A DNA stretch of 8,961 nucleotides from Lachnospiraceae bacterium (GCA_017523185.1 JAFWXB010000325.1:1-8961); one strand, 5' to 3'. Counted from the first letter of the stretch, positions 1-6,821 are shown. Made by a program: numbers and translations. The notes: generated by a model not told the origin, from the letters alone.

Positions 1-286
1 AGATATGCTAAGTCGATTAGAAACAATGGTACTTATGGGTATGGAACTTCCCATCCAAGCAATTCGTCAACAAATAGCATCAGGAATTGATATTTTGATA
101 CATCTTGGAAGAATGAAAGATAAAAGTCGAAAAGTGTTGGAAATTGCAGAAATTATAGGGATAGAAAAAGGGGAGATTGTATTGAATGTATTATTTCGAT
201 ATGAAGATGGTTTAAAGAAAGTTGGAGAATTAAAACATCGTGAAAAATTGGATTTATTTTATGTAAAGGATACAAATGGATTATAA
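1..286 (+). CDS. cpaF: CpaF/TadA-type pilus assembly ATPase, C-terminal end (5' truncated by window)
   Basis: The reading frame is open from base 2 and ends at TAA 284-286, so only about the last 94 residues are present. The stretch SRLETMVLMGMELPIQAIR followed by QIASGIDILIHLGRMKDKSR is the characteristic C-terminal segment of CpaF/TadA hexameric secretion ATPases (GspE/VirB11-like superfamily), just after the Walker and His-box core, which lies outside the window. The protein is cytoplasmic and by family knowledge powers Flp pilus extrusion through the TadB/TadC platform. The ATG at base 5 is an internal methionine, not the start. The gene overlaps the following tadB-like gene by 11 bp, consistent with translational coupling in one operon. 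Confidence 0.93.
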   Translation, partial: DMLSRLETMVLMGMELPIQAIRQQIASGIDILIHLGRMKDKSRKVLEIAEIIGIEKGEIVLNVLFRYEDGLKKVGELKHREKLDLFYVKDTNGL

Positions 287-1013
287 AAAGTATGAGTTGT
301 GTTTAAAAGAAGTGTTATTTGTATTTGGAAAGGGGATTGTAGTATCAGGAAGTATTGCATTTTTATTTTATCGTTCTGTATTTGGATTTATTTTATTTCC
401 AATTATATTTTATATTCTCAAAAAACGCGAAGAACAGATAAGAGGAATGTTGCGAAAGAAAGAACTTCATATGCAATTTATGGAAGCATTAAAAAGTATT
501 CATGGTGCATTGATGGCAGGATTATCTATGGAATATGCATGGAAAGAGGCAGAAGAAGAAATTCGACTTTTACATGGAGAATATGCTGTATTATATTTGG
601 AATTGGCAGAAATTAACAGACAAGTAGCTTTAAATGTTCCAATTGAAACATTGGTATATTCTTTTGCTGTTCGTACAGAAATTGATGATATTATGCAGTT
701 TGCAGAAGTATTTCAATATGGCAAACGAAGTGGAGGAAAATGGAAAGAAATTATAGAAGCGACTATTTATCGCATCAATCATAAATACGAAACAGAAAAA
801 CAAATTGAAGTTCTGCTTGCAGGCAAGAAATTAGAACAACAGATATTGAGTATTATTCCACTTGGAATATTGGCGTTTTTACAATTTGCTTCTTGGGATT
901 ATATGCAAGTATTATATCACAATGTATTAGGTATAATTTGTATGACGATTTGTTTGGTAGGATACATTATAGCAATGGTAATTGCAGAACGTATTTTGCA
1001 GATACAGGTATAG
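276..1013 (+). CDS. tadB: TadB-like type II secretion F-family platform protein
   Basis: This 245-residue inner-membrane protein is probably the TadB half of the Tad platform. Hydrophobic segments lie at about residues 17-33, 35-48, 190-206 and 216-237, flanking a soluble helical stretch at 55-185. That stretch has the F-domain pattern QFMEALKSIHGALMAGLSM and, later, IDDIMQFAEVFQYGKRSGG. By family knowledge TadB and TadC couple the CpaF ATPase to pilin extraction from the membrane. It is somewhat short for TadB because the extended N-terminal region is reduced. The start at 276 is supported by AAAGGA at 265-270 with 5-bp spacing. It overlaps cpaF by 11 bp and is followed after 3 bp by the tadC-like gene. 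Confidence 0.88.
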   Translation: MDYKKYELCLKEVLFVFGKGIVVSGSIAFLFYRSVFGFILFPIIFYILKKREEQIRGMLRKKELHMQFMEALKSIHGALMAGLSMEYAWKEAEEEIRLLHGEYAVLYLELAEINRQVALNVPIETLVYSFAVRTEIDDIMQFAEVFQYGKRSGGKWKEIIEATIYRINHKYETEKQIEVLLAGKKLEQQILSIIPLGILAFLQFASWDYMQVLYHNVLGIICMTICLVGYIIAMVIAERILQIQV

Positions 1014-1016
1014 AAT

Positions 1017-2210
1017 ATGAAACAAAAAAAGAAAATACTATATATTGTATGTTTTTTCTTACTACCAGTTTTAGTAGGAATCATGGAGTTACAAAAAAGT
1101 AGCATAGAAGAAACATATACGATAGAAAGAAATAAACCCTTAGAAGGCGAAAAACAAGTAGAAATTTACTTAAATGCAGAAGGTATTTTGGAAAATTACA
1201 TATATCAATTAAATATAACAGAAGCGTTATATACAAAAGAAGAAATTGAAGGTTATTTTGCAGAAACCATTATGCAAATCAATCAAGATTTTGAAAATGT
1301 TACAGATAGTGTTCCTATACAAGATACATATATAGAAGATATTGTAGAAGCAGAATGGCGTTTTTCTCCATATGGATATATTGATACAAATAATCATATT
1401 ATACAGGAAAATATTTCAGAAGAAGGAATTCTTATGCATGCATCTGTTACATTGTGTTGTGGTAAATATGAACAGATTTATACATTTCCATTTTATATTC
1501 ATCAAGCTAAACGTAGTGAAAAAGAACAATTGTTGTTAGAGTTGTCAAATTGGTTTGAAGTAGAAATGCAAAAGGAAGGTGAAATAAAAGTTCATTTACC
1601 AACAGAAATAAAAGGGGTTATATTATCATGGAAAGAAAAGCCAACCTATTTATTTTGGAAAATTATAATTTTTGAAATTGTAATTGCAGTTCTTTTGTAT
1701 TTTGTAAAAAGAGAAAAACAAGAAGAAAAAGAAAAAACGCTATATCTTCTTATGGAACAAGATTATCCTGAAATTGTAGGAAGTCTTGCAGTATTATTAG
1801 GTGCAGGAATGACATTAAAACAAGCGTGGAATTATTTAGCATTGCAATATGTGCAAAAAAAAGAAAAAAATATGATAATACAAAGACCAGCATATGAGGA
1901 ACTTGTATTAGCGAATTATCGAATGAAAGAAGGGGAAAATGAAAAGAGTGCTTTTTCAAAATTTGCAGAAAACATTCCAAATTTATCATATCATAAATTA
2001 GTTCGAATCCTTTTAGGAAATTTGCAAAAAGGAACAAGTGGTTTATGTGAAACACTTGATAAAGAAACAGAAGATGCATATGAAAGACGTGTTTTACAAG
2101 CAAGAAAAAAAGGAGAAGAAGCATCTTCAAAGATGCTTGTACCTATGATGATTATGATGGTAATTGTTATGGCAATTGTAATGTTACCTGCAATTATCAG
2201 TTTTCAATAA
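1017..2210 (+). CDS. tadC: TadC-like platform protein with a large extracytoplasmic N-terminal domain
   Basis: A 397-residue protein. The C-terminal part (about 240-397) is a TadC/type II secretion F domain: DYPEIVGSLAVLLGAGMTLK, a helical repeat with GNLQKGTSGLCETLDKE, then a final membrane segment at about 374-394 rich in Met, Ile and Val. Unlike classical TadC, the N-terminus has a first membrane segment at 7-23, then about 190 residues predicted outside the membrane, then a second membrane segment at 213-230. Inside the ectodomain, 112-162 (WRFSPYGYIDTNNHIIQ, then EEGILMHASVTLCCGKY) has the beta-rich look of a small Ig-like bacterial domain; this is inference. The start follows tadB by 3 bp, with only a weak AGGT-like ribosome site, so coupling to tadB is likely. 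The F-domain call is firm; the ectodomain function is unknown. Confidence 0.85.
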   Translation: MKQKKKILYIVCFFLLPVLVGIMELQKSSIEETYTIERNKPLEGEKQVEIYLNAEGILENYIYQLNITEALYTKEEIEGYFAETIMQINQDFENVTDSVPIQDTYIEDIVEAEWRFSPYGYIDTNNHIIQENISEEGILMHASVTLCCGKYEQIYTFPFYIHQAKRSEKEQLLLELSNWFEVEMQKEGEIKVHLPTEIKGVILSWKEKPTYLFWKIIIFEIVIAVLLYFVKREKQEEKEKTLYLLMEQDYPEIVGSLAVLLGAGMTLKQAWNYLALQYVQKKEKNMIIQRPAYEELVLANYRMKEGENEKSAFSKFAENIPNLSYHKLVRILLGNLQKGTSGLCETLDKETEDAYERRVLQARKKGEEASSKMLVPMMIMMVIVMAIVMLPAIISFQ

Positions 2211-2295
2211 GTAGTTGTGTAATTTAAGTAAGGTAAAAAAGGTGAAACTTATATTTTATAAAAAACAGATTAAGAAAGTAGAGGTATGGTATAGA

Positions 2296-2463
2296 ATGAA
2301 GCATTTTATAAGATTTTTAAAAGAAGAAGATGGAGCCGGCGTTGTGGAAATGATTTTAATTATTGTAGTTTTAATTGGAATTGTGCTTATTTTTAAAGAC
2401 CAATTAACAGATTTAGTAAATAGCATTTTTAAAACAATTACAAAACAGGCAGGTAAAGTGTAA
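2296..2463 (+). CDS. flp: Flp1-type type IVb (Tad) major pilin, 55 aa
   Basis: A 55-residue prepilin: a short basic leader, then EEDGAGVVEMILIIVVLIG and the tail FKDQLTDLVNSIFKTITKQA. Gly13 followed by Glu18 gives the prepilin-peptidase arrangement (cleavage after Gly, Glu at +5), leaving a 42-residue mature pilin that is mostly one hydrophobic helix with a short amphipathic tail. This is the typical look of small Flp1 pilins in Clostridia and is the likely fibre subunit. The frame opens further upstream from a TTG at 2215, but the ATG at 2296 is preferred because AGAGGT lies at 2280-2285 and gives the normal short leader. The Glu is followed by Met rather than the Tyr usual in Flp pilins. 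It sits about 85 bp after tadC, the largest gap in the operon. Confidence 0.88.
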   Translation: MKHFIRFLKEEDGAGVVEMILIIVVLIGIVLIFKDQLTDLVNSIFKTITKQAGKV

Positions 2464-4106
2464 TTAAAGAGCAGAAAAAGGGCAGTATTACAATATTTGC
2501 AGTATTAACAATGATTTTGGTAATAGAATTTTTGTTTACCATATTAGAAGGCGTACGTATTCATGCATTACAAAACAGAGCTGTATTACAAACACAAACA
2601 GCAGTAGAATCAACATTTGGAAGTTATCAGCGTTTTTTGTGGGAACAGTATCGCATTTTAGGTAGAGATATGCAAGGATTAGAAGAAATGATGATGGATA
2701 TGGCAAGTAGTAGCATGATTTCTTCAAAAGAAGGTATTGATTTATTAAATTTTATGCCTGAACAAATAGAGATTGCAAAATATCAATTGTTAACAGATGA
2801 TAATGGCAGAAGTTATATAAAATCAGTTGTTAATTATATGAAAGAACATATTGGATATGAAAGTGCAAAAGGTATTTATAGTCGATTTGAAGCTGTAAAA
2901 AATATTACAGATAAAAATGAAGTAAATAATTTAGATGTAGAAAAAGCATTGGAAAGTTTACATAAACAAGAAAAAGAAATTTCAGTAGAAAGTTCAAGTT
3001 ATTCAAAAGATATTCTTAGTTTACAAAATTCAAATTTTGTGAAATCTTTAAGTCACTTAGGAAATGCAAAGTCTTTCCTACAAGATAATTCATTTCAAAA
3101 TTCCGATTTTATAAAGAATAGTTATGTATCATCAAAAGATATATTATCTTATAGAAAAAGTTATGATAGTACAAAACAAAAAGAAAATGAAAAAATACAA
3201 GAAAAAGGAAAATCTATTTTAGAAATTGGTTCTAATTTACAAAAAATGGGTATTTTAGAATTGGTAATAGAAGATACGAGTATATTATCTTCCGAATGTT
3301 ATGATAGTAAAGATAAAGTTTCAAAAAGAGAACTTTTAAAAGGAACAGATACGAATATAAGTGAAATTGCATGGATAGATTCTGTTTTATTTCAACAATA
3401 TATATTAAATTATTTCGATAATTATATGACAAGTGCCAATAATACAAAGCCTGTGGAATCATCTGTACTTTCTTATCAAGTAGAATATGTAATTGGACGA
3501 AACAATCGTGATATTGAAAATTTAAAGGAAGTTGTATCGCAAATTTTAGCAATTCGCCAAGCAAGTAATATGATGTATTTATTAGGAGATTCTGAAAAAA
3601 TGCAGATGATTATGACAATTGCAGGTACATTTGGTGGTATTACAGCAAATCCTGTATTATTGGAGGTTATAAAAACAGGTTTACTTACAGCGTGGGCATT
3701 TGGAGAAAGTATTTTAGATATGAGAGCATTATTGCAAGGAAAAACAATTCCTGTTGTAAAGAATAAAACAACATGGACATTGGAAATAGAGCAACTCGAA
3801 AATCTTTCAACAAACTTTTTAACTGCAAAAGAAAGTAAGACAGGTATGGCATATGAAGATTATCTAAGTATATTGTTATTTTTTCAAAAAGAAGAAAAAC
3901 TTGCATTTTCGGCAATGGATTTACAAGAAGCAATTATACGCAAACAAAAAGGTTATGAGGATTTTCAAATGGACAGAATGGTAACACGGATAGTTGCGAA
4001 TGTAAACTATCAATATTCTTTTTTATTTTTATCCATGCAAAATTTACTTACTTATGATACACAAATAAATCATATTCATACAGAAACAGCATTTTCTTAT
4101 TGGTAG
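2463..4106 (+). CDS. DUF5702-like, TadG-like membrane-anchored Tad-locus protein (non-canonical start suspected)
   Basis: From the first ATG (2511) the protein is 531 residues, but that ATG lies inside the expected N-terminal anchor. The open frame upstream, from 2457, encodes KEQKKGSITIFAVL before MILVIEFLFTILEGVR, matching the usual 'KGS(I/L)T(V/I)F' start of such proteins. No ATG, GTG or TTG occurs in that frame upstream; ATT at 2463 sits where Met is expected, with an AGG at 2451-2453 about 9 bp before it. No ribosome site precedes 2511. The rest is a large, mostly extracytoplasmic helical region with a Ser/Asn/Lys-rich stretch (about 155-225 in 531-aa numbering). It is followed by a conserved-looking core, LLTAWAFGESILDMRALLQG (391-410), and a C-terminal segment DFQMDRMVTRIVANVNYQYS. 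It is probably a surface-exposed structural or minor component of the pilus machine; the exact role is unknown. If ATG 2511 is the true start, the anchor loses its basic flank. Confidence 0.75.
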   Translation: MKEQKKGSITIFAVLTMILVIEFLFTILEGVRIHALQNRAVLQTQTAVESTFGSYQRFLWEQYRILGRDMQGLEEMMMDMASSSMISSKEGIDLLNFMPEQIEIAKYQLLTDDNGRSYIKSVVNYMKEHIGYESAKGIYSRFEAVKNITDKNEVNNLDVEKALESLHKQEKEISVESSSYSKDILSLQNSNFVKSLSHLGNAKSFLQDNSFQNSDFIKNSYVSSKDILSYRKSYDSTKQKENEKIQEKGKSILEIGSNLQKMGILELVIEDTSILSSECYDSKDKVSKRELLKGTDTNISEIAWIDSVLFQQYILNYFDNYMTSANNTKPVESSVLSYQVEYVIGRNNRDIENLKEVVSQILAIRQASNMMYLLGDSEKMQMIMTIAGTFGGITANPVLLEVIKTGLLTAWAFGESILDMRALLQGKTIPVVKNKTTWTLEIEQLENLSTNFLTAKESKTGMAYEDYLSILLFFQKEEKLAFSAMDLQEAIIRKQKGYEDFQMDRMVTRIVANVNYQYSFLFLSMQNLLTYDTQINHIHTETAFSYW

Positions 4107-4150
4107 AATATCAGATTTAATAACAACATAAAAAAGGCAGGTGTGAAAAG

Positions 4151-4993
4151 ATGTCTCTTTGTTTTCTTTCTTTATATTCTAAGTCTCTCCCGAGACACAT
4201 TTACAATCGTAAAACACCCACTTATGGCAAAGGGGCATCTTTTTGCATCTGTCAAAAAGGTTCGTATACATTAGAATCAGCAATTATTTTTCCGTTACTT
4301 TGTGGTATATTTGTAAGTATTTTATTTTTATTTCGTGTGATACAAGTACAGACAGATATTAACGAGGCAATGATTTATGCAGGAAGAAAAGTAGCAGTAG
4401 AAAGTAGTGATACAAGTACAGAAAAATCTATGTTATTATTTGCACAAACGTTGATGTATTATCATTTAAAAGAGAGCAATGTTGTAAAACATTATGTGCA
4501 AAATGGAAGTTTGGGAGTTTCTCTTTTGCAATCAGAATGTTCAGAACATACAATTGATTTATATGTTCGTTATCAAATGAAGCTACCAATTGATTTTTTT
4601 GGTATATATGTATTTTCTATGGGACAAAAATGCAGTTTTCAAAGATGGATAGGGGATAGGAGTGTTAATCATAATGAAAGCAGTACATATGTATATGTAA
4701 CAGAAAGTGGAAGTGCATATCACGCATCAAAAGATTGCAGAGCACTTGATTTATCCATAGAAAAGACTACAAGAACGCAGATACCCTCATTACGAGGCTC
4801 TGATGGACAAAAGTATTATGCTTGTTCTTTTTGTAATAAAAAAGAGGAAGTGTATGTATATTTTACAAAATACGGAACATTATATCATTCAGATATTGGG
4901 TGTGGTGCATTAAAAAGGACAATTTTAAGAGTAAAACGTTTTGAGGTAGGAAATAGAAAAGCATGTTATTTTTGTTATTTACAACAAAGCTAG
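4151..4993 (+). CDS. TadE-like minor prepilin with two C-terminal His/Cys (HX4C...CXXC) modules
   Basis: A 280-residue protein. After an unusually long 36-residue leader comes QKGSYTLESAIIFPLLCGIF: Gly37 then Glu42 fits prepilin-peptidase cleavage with Glu at +5, followed by a hydrophobic helix (about 43-62) as in TadE. A helical and beta region follows to about 170. The C-terminus carries two copies of one module, each beginning YVYVTESGSAYH or YVYFTKYGTLYH. Copy 1 has H191, C196, C225 and C228; copy 2 has H246, C251, C272 and C275. This resembles small zinc-binding, Ada-like 'YH...C...CxxC' modules found at the ends of various Firmicute surface and DNA-uptake proteins; metal binding is inferred. 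AGGTG at 4139-4143, 7 bp before the ATG, supports the start. The prepilin peptidase gene follows after 13 bp. Confidence 0.78.
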   Translation: MSLCFLSLYSKSLPRHIYNRKTPTYGKGASFCICQKGSYTLESAIIFPLLCGIFVSILFLFRVIQVQTDINEAMIYAGRKVAVESSDTSTEKSMLLFAQTLMYYHLKESNVVKHYVQNGSLGVSLLQSECSEHTIDLYVRYQMKLPIDFFGIYVFSMGQKCSFQRWIGDRSVNHNESSTYVYVTESGSAYHASKDCRALDLSIEKTTRTQIPSLRGSDGQKYYACSFCNKKEEVYVYFTKYGTLYHSDIGCGALKRTILRVKRFEVGNRKACYFCYLQQS

Positions 4994-5006
4994 GGAATAT
5001 ACAAGT

Positions 5007-5423
5007 ATGATACAAACAATTACAGCAGGAATTTTTTTAACAATACAAGCAATTTTTGATATAAAAATAAAAAAACTTCCTAATATAGTAACTTTTGTAG
5101 GGAGTATTTTTGGAATTTTTTTAATGTTTATAAAAAATCAAATGACAATTAGTATAATGATAGCATTTTTACCAGCAGTAATATGTTTTTTCTTTGCAAA
5201 AATCAGTAGAGAAGCAATAGGATATGGTGACGTTTATTTAATAGGTATGTTAGGTTTTTATTGTTCAATTACAGAACTTATAATGATATGTGAGATTTCG
5301 TTTATGTTGGCAGGAATTATAGCACTTATATTGCTTGTAGTATTTCGAAAAAATAAACAATATGAGATACCATTTGTGCCTTTTTTATTAGCAGGATTTT
5401 TAATAGAGGAAGTTTTTATATGA
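5007..5423 (+). CDS. tadV: TadV/CpaA-type prepilin peptidase (A24 aspartic protease)
   Basis: A 138-residue polytopic membrane protein lacking the N-terminal methylase domain of PilD-type enzymes, as expected for TadV/CpaA. The two catalytic aspartates are visible: Asp18 in IFDIKIKKLPN and Asp75 in the GYGD motif (72-75). The conserved C-terminal PFVPFLLAGF is also present. Several hydrophobic helices fill the protein. It should cleave the leader peptides of the Flp1 pilin and the two TadE-like prepilins in this operon at Gly with Glu at +5. AGGGA at 4992-4996 precedes the ATG by 10 bp. Its stop overlaps the next start by 4 bp (ATGA), a strong sign of coupling. Confidence 0.92.
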   Translation: MIQTITAGIFLTIQAIFDIKIKKLPNIVTFVGSIFGIFLMFIKNQMTISIMIAFLPAVICFFFAKISREAIGYGDVYLIGMLGFYCSITELIMICEISFMLAGIIALILLVVFRKNKQYEIPFVPFLLAGFLIEEVFI

Positions 5424-5635
5424 AATTGCAAAAAGGAAGTTATACAATAGAAGGTACAATTTTAGTACCAATGTTATTATTTGTAATATTTACAACTGTA
5501 CAAATGGGGATTTCATTTTATCAAGAAGGTATTAAAACAGAAATTTCGGATAAGATACAAAATTTTGATATTGTAGAGGAGTTTTATGCGTATCAATTAT
5601 TAAAGGAAGTTGTGGGAGAATTAGAAAATGATTAA
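5420..5635 (+). CDS. Small TadE-like minor prepilin, 71 aa
   Basis: A very short TadE-like protein: MKLQKGSYTIEGTILVPMLL followed by a hydrophobic run to about residue 29, then roughly 40 polar helical residues. Gly6 followed by Glu11 gives the prepilin cleavage pattern with Glu at +5. The mature start S-Y-T-[IL]-E is shared with the longer TadE-like protein at 4151-4993, so the two are probably paralogous minor pilins processed by the same peptidase. It overlaps the peptidase gene upstream by 4 bp and the FHA gene downstream by 8 bp, so it is clearly translated within the operon. At 71 residues it is shorter than typical TadE proteins (about 120 or more) and lacks their C-terminal beta region. 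Confidence 0.8.
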   Translation: MKLQKGSYTIEGTILVPMLLFVIFTTVQMGISFYQEGIKTEISDKIQNFDIVEEFYAYQLLKEVVGELEND

Positions 5636-6821
5636 TCGAGAGATTATATATGAAAGAAATGTCAGTAGAAGTTATATGAAAATTGCAGCCAGTTTAGAAT
5701 CGCCATTTGATGAAAAAATGATGTTAAAAAGAAAACTTCCCGGTTTATTGCCAGTAGAAAAGTGTTTTATCAATGGTGTAGGTCAATATTGGTATAATAT
5801 TACCGGAAAACAAGCGTTGGATACATATTGTAAAATGAAAATGATTGGTGTTTCTTTTATGGAACGAATGATTGTAAGTATTTGTAATCAGCTTGAAATA
5901 TTAGAATGGAATTTGATAGATGTAAATTGTTTGGTATTAGACCCTGAACTTATTTTTATTGCAAATGGAAGCGAGGAAATTATTTTTACGATTTATCCGG
6001 GAAGCAAACATGAGATTTTTTTAGAGTTACAACAACTAATGGAATATTTACTTACAAAAATAGACCACAAAGATAAAGAAGCTGTTCATTCGGCATATAA
6101 TTTGTATGAAATGACTTTAAATGAAACGTATAGTATTATAGATATTAAAAATGCGATTTTAAATGCAAGAGGCATGGTACAAGAAGAATCACATGAAACA
6201 CTCGAAATCTTAAAATTAGAAAAGGATACTCCAATTGGAATGATAAATAAACCGATTGGAATAACAAATAAAAAAGAACAAGAAACATTTATAAAGCCGG
6301 TTTCTGAAAAGAAAAATTTATGGGAAAGTATGATGGAATCTATTCAAAATTTATTTAAAAAATCGCCTTCGGAATTGTTCATAGAGAAAAAGGAACAAAT
6401 AAAGAAAGAGGAAGGAAAAAAAGAAAAGTACAAAGATTATAGAACTGAACAAGCTCCTGTTTTATTAAAAGAGGAGATTCGAAGACCACAAACAAATCCA
6501 ACGATATGTTTAAGCAGTGTGGAAAAAGGAGCAAGAGGTTTGCTTTTATATGAAGGGGGAGGACATTTTCCAGACTATGAATTAAAAGAAAAAGTTTGTA
6601 ATATTGGAAAAGATAGTCGGGCAGAACTTTTCTTAGAGAAAGAAACCATTAGTCGTTTTCATGCCAAAATTGAATATTTAGACAATGCATATTATATTGA
6701 AGACTTAAATTCTACAAATGGAACATATATTAATGATGACCTTTTGATATATAAGCAACAGCGAAAATTAGAAATAAATGATATAATACGTTTTGCAGAT
6801 GTGAGATATCGTTTTTTATAG
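5628..6821 (+). CDS. FHA-domain protein with N-terminal DUF6382-like domain
   Basis: A 397-residue cytoplasmic protein with no signal peptide or membrane segment. Residues 1-175 form a folded domain matching the DUF6382-type region I associate with clostridial FHA proteins (landmarks: FINGVGQYWYNITGKQALD, LVLDPELIFI, LLTKIDHKDKEAV). Residues 180-290 are a charged Lys/Glu-rich linker with a short tandem repeat. Residues 318-397 are an FHA domain: IGKDSRAELFL, ISRFHAKIEY with Ser342 and His345, and YYIEDLNSTNGTYIN with Asn364-Gly365, the phosphothreonine-peptide binding pattern. The usual 'GR' position is Gly327-Lys328. Being last in the operon, with an 8-bp overlap to the TadE-like gene, it probably ties pilus assembly to Ser/Thr phosphorylation; the partner kinase is not in the window. 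GGGAG at 5614-5618 supports the ATG. Confidence 0.87.
   Translation: MINREIIYERNVSRSYMKIAASLESPFDEKMMLKRKLPGLLPVEKCFINGVGQYWYNITGKQALDTYCKMKMIGVSFMERMIVSICNQLEILEWNLIDVNCLVLDPELIFIANGSEEIIFTIYPGSKHEIFLELQQLMEYLLTKIDHKDKEAVHSAYNLYEMTLNETYSIIDIKNAILNARGMVQEESHETLEILKLEKDTPIGMINKPIGITNKKEQETFIKPVSEKKNLWESMMESIQNLFKKSPSELFIEKKEQIKKEEGKKEKYKDYRTEQAPVLLKEEIRRPQTNPTICLSSVEKGARGLLLYEGGGHFPDYELKEKVCNIGKDSRAELFLEKETISRFHAKIEYLDNAYYIEDLNSTNGTYINDDLLIYKQQRKLEINDIIRFADVRYRFL
6231..6272 (+). repeat. Two-copy 21-bp tandem repeat in the FHA-protein linker
   Basis: Bases 6231-6251 and 6252-6272 are two adjacent 21-bp units that differ at three positions by eye. They encode PIGMINK and PIGITNK (residues 202-208 and 209-215). 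The length keeps the frame, so this is a small in-frame duplication in a disordered linker. Confidence 0.8.

Noticed and set aside
299..616. 105-codon + strand frame overlapping the tadB-like gene
   Set aside because: Out-of-frame shadow of tadB with Cys/Ile/Arg-rich, unstructured composition.
1750..2130. 126-codon open frame on the minus strand inside tadC
   Set aside because: Antisense shadow of a well-supported gene; its Leu/Phe-rich product reflects reading A-rich coding sequence backwards.
2215..2295. Upstream extension of the Flp1 pilin from a TTG at 2215, giving a 40-residue leader before the cleavage Gly
   Set aside because: No ribosome site before the TTG; AGAGGT precedes the ATG at 2296, and a short basic leader is the norm for Flp pilins.
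2482..2507. Direct repeat GCAGTATTA at 2482-2490 and 2499-2507 at the start of the DUF5702-like gene
   Set aside because: Offset of 17 bp is not in frame and the 9-bp match probably reflects chance in sequence coding for a hydrophobic helix; no structure or function follows from it.
3232..3564. 110-codon minus-strand open frame inside the DUF5702-like gene
   Set aside because: Shadow frame with no ribosome site and no recognisable domain.
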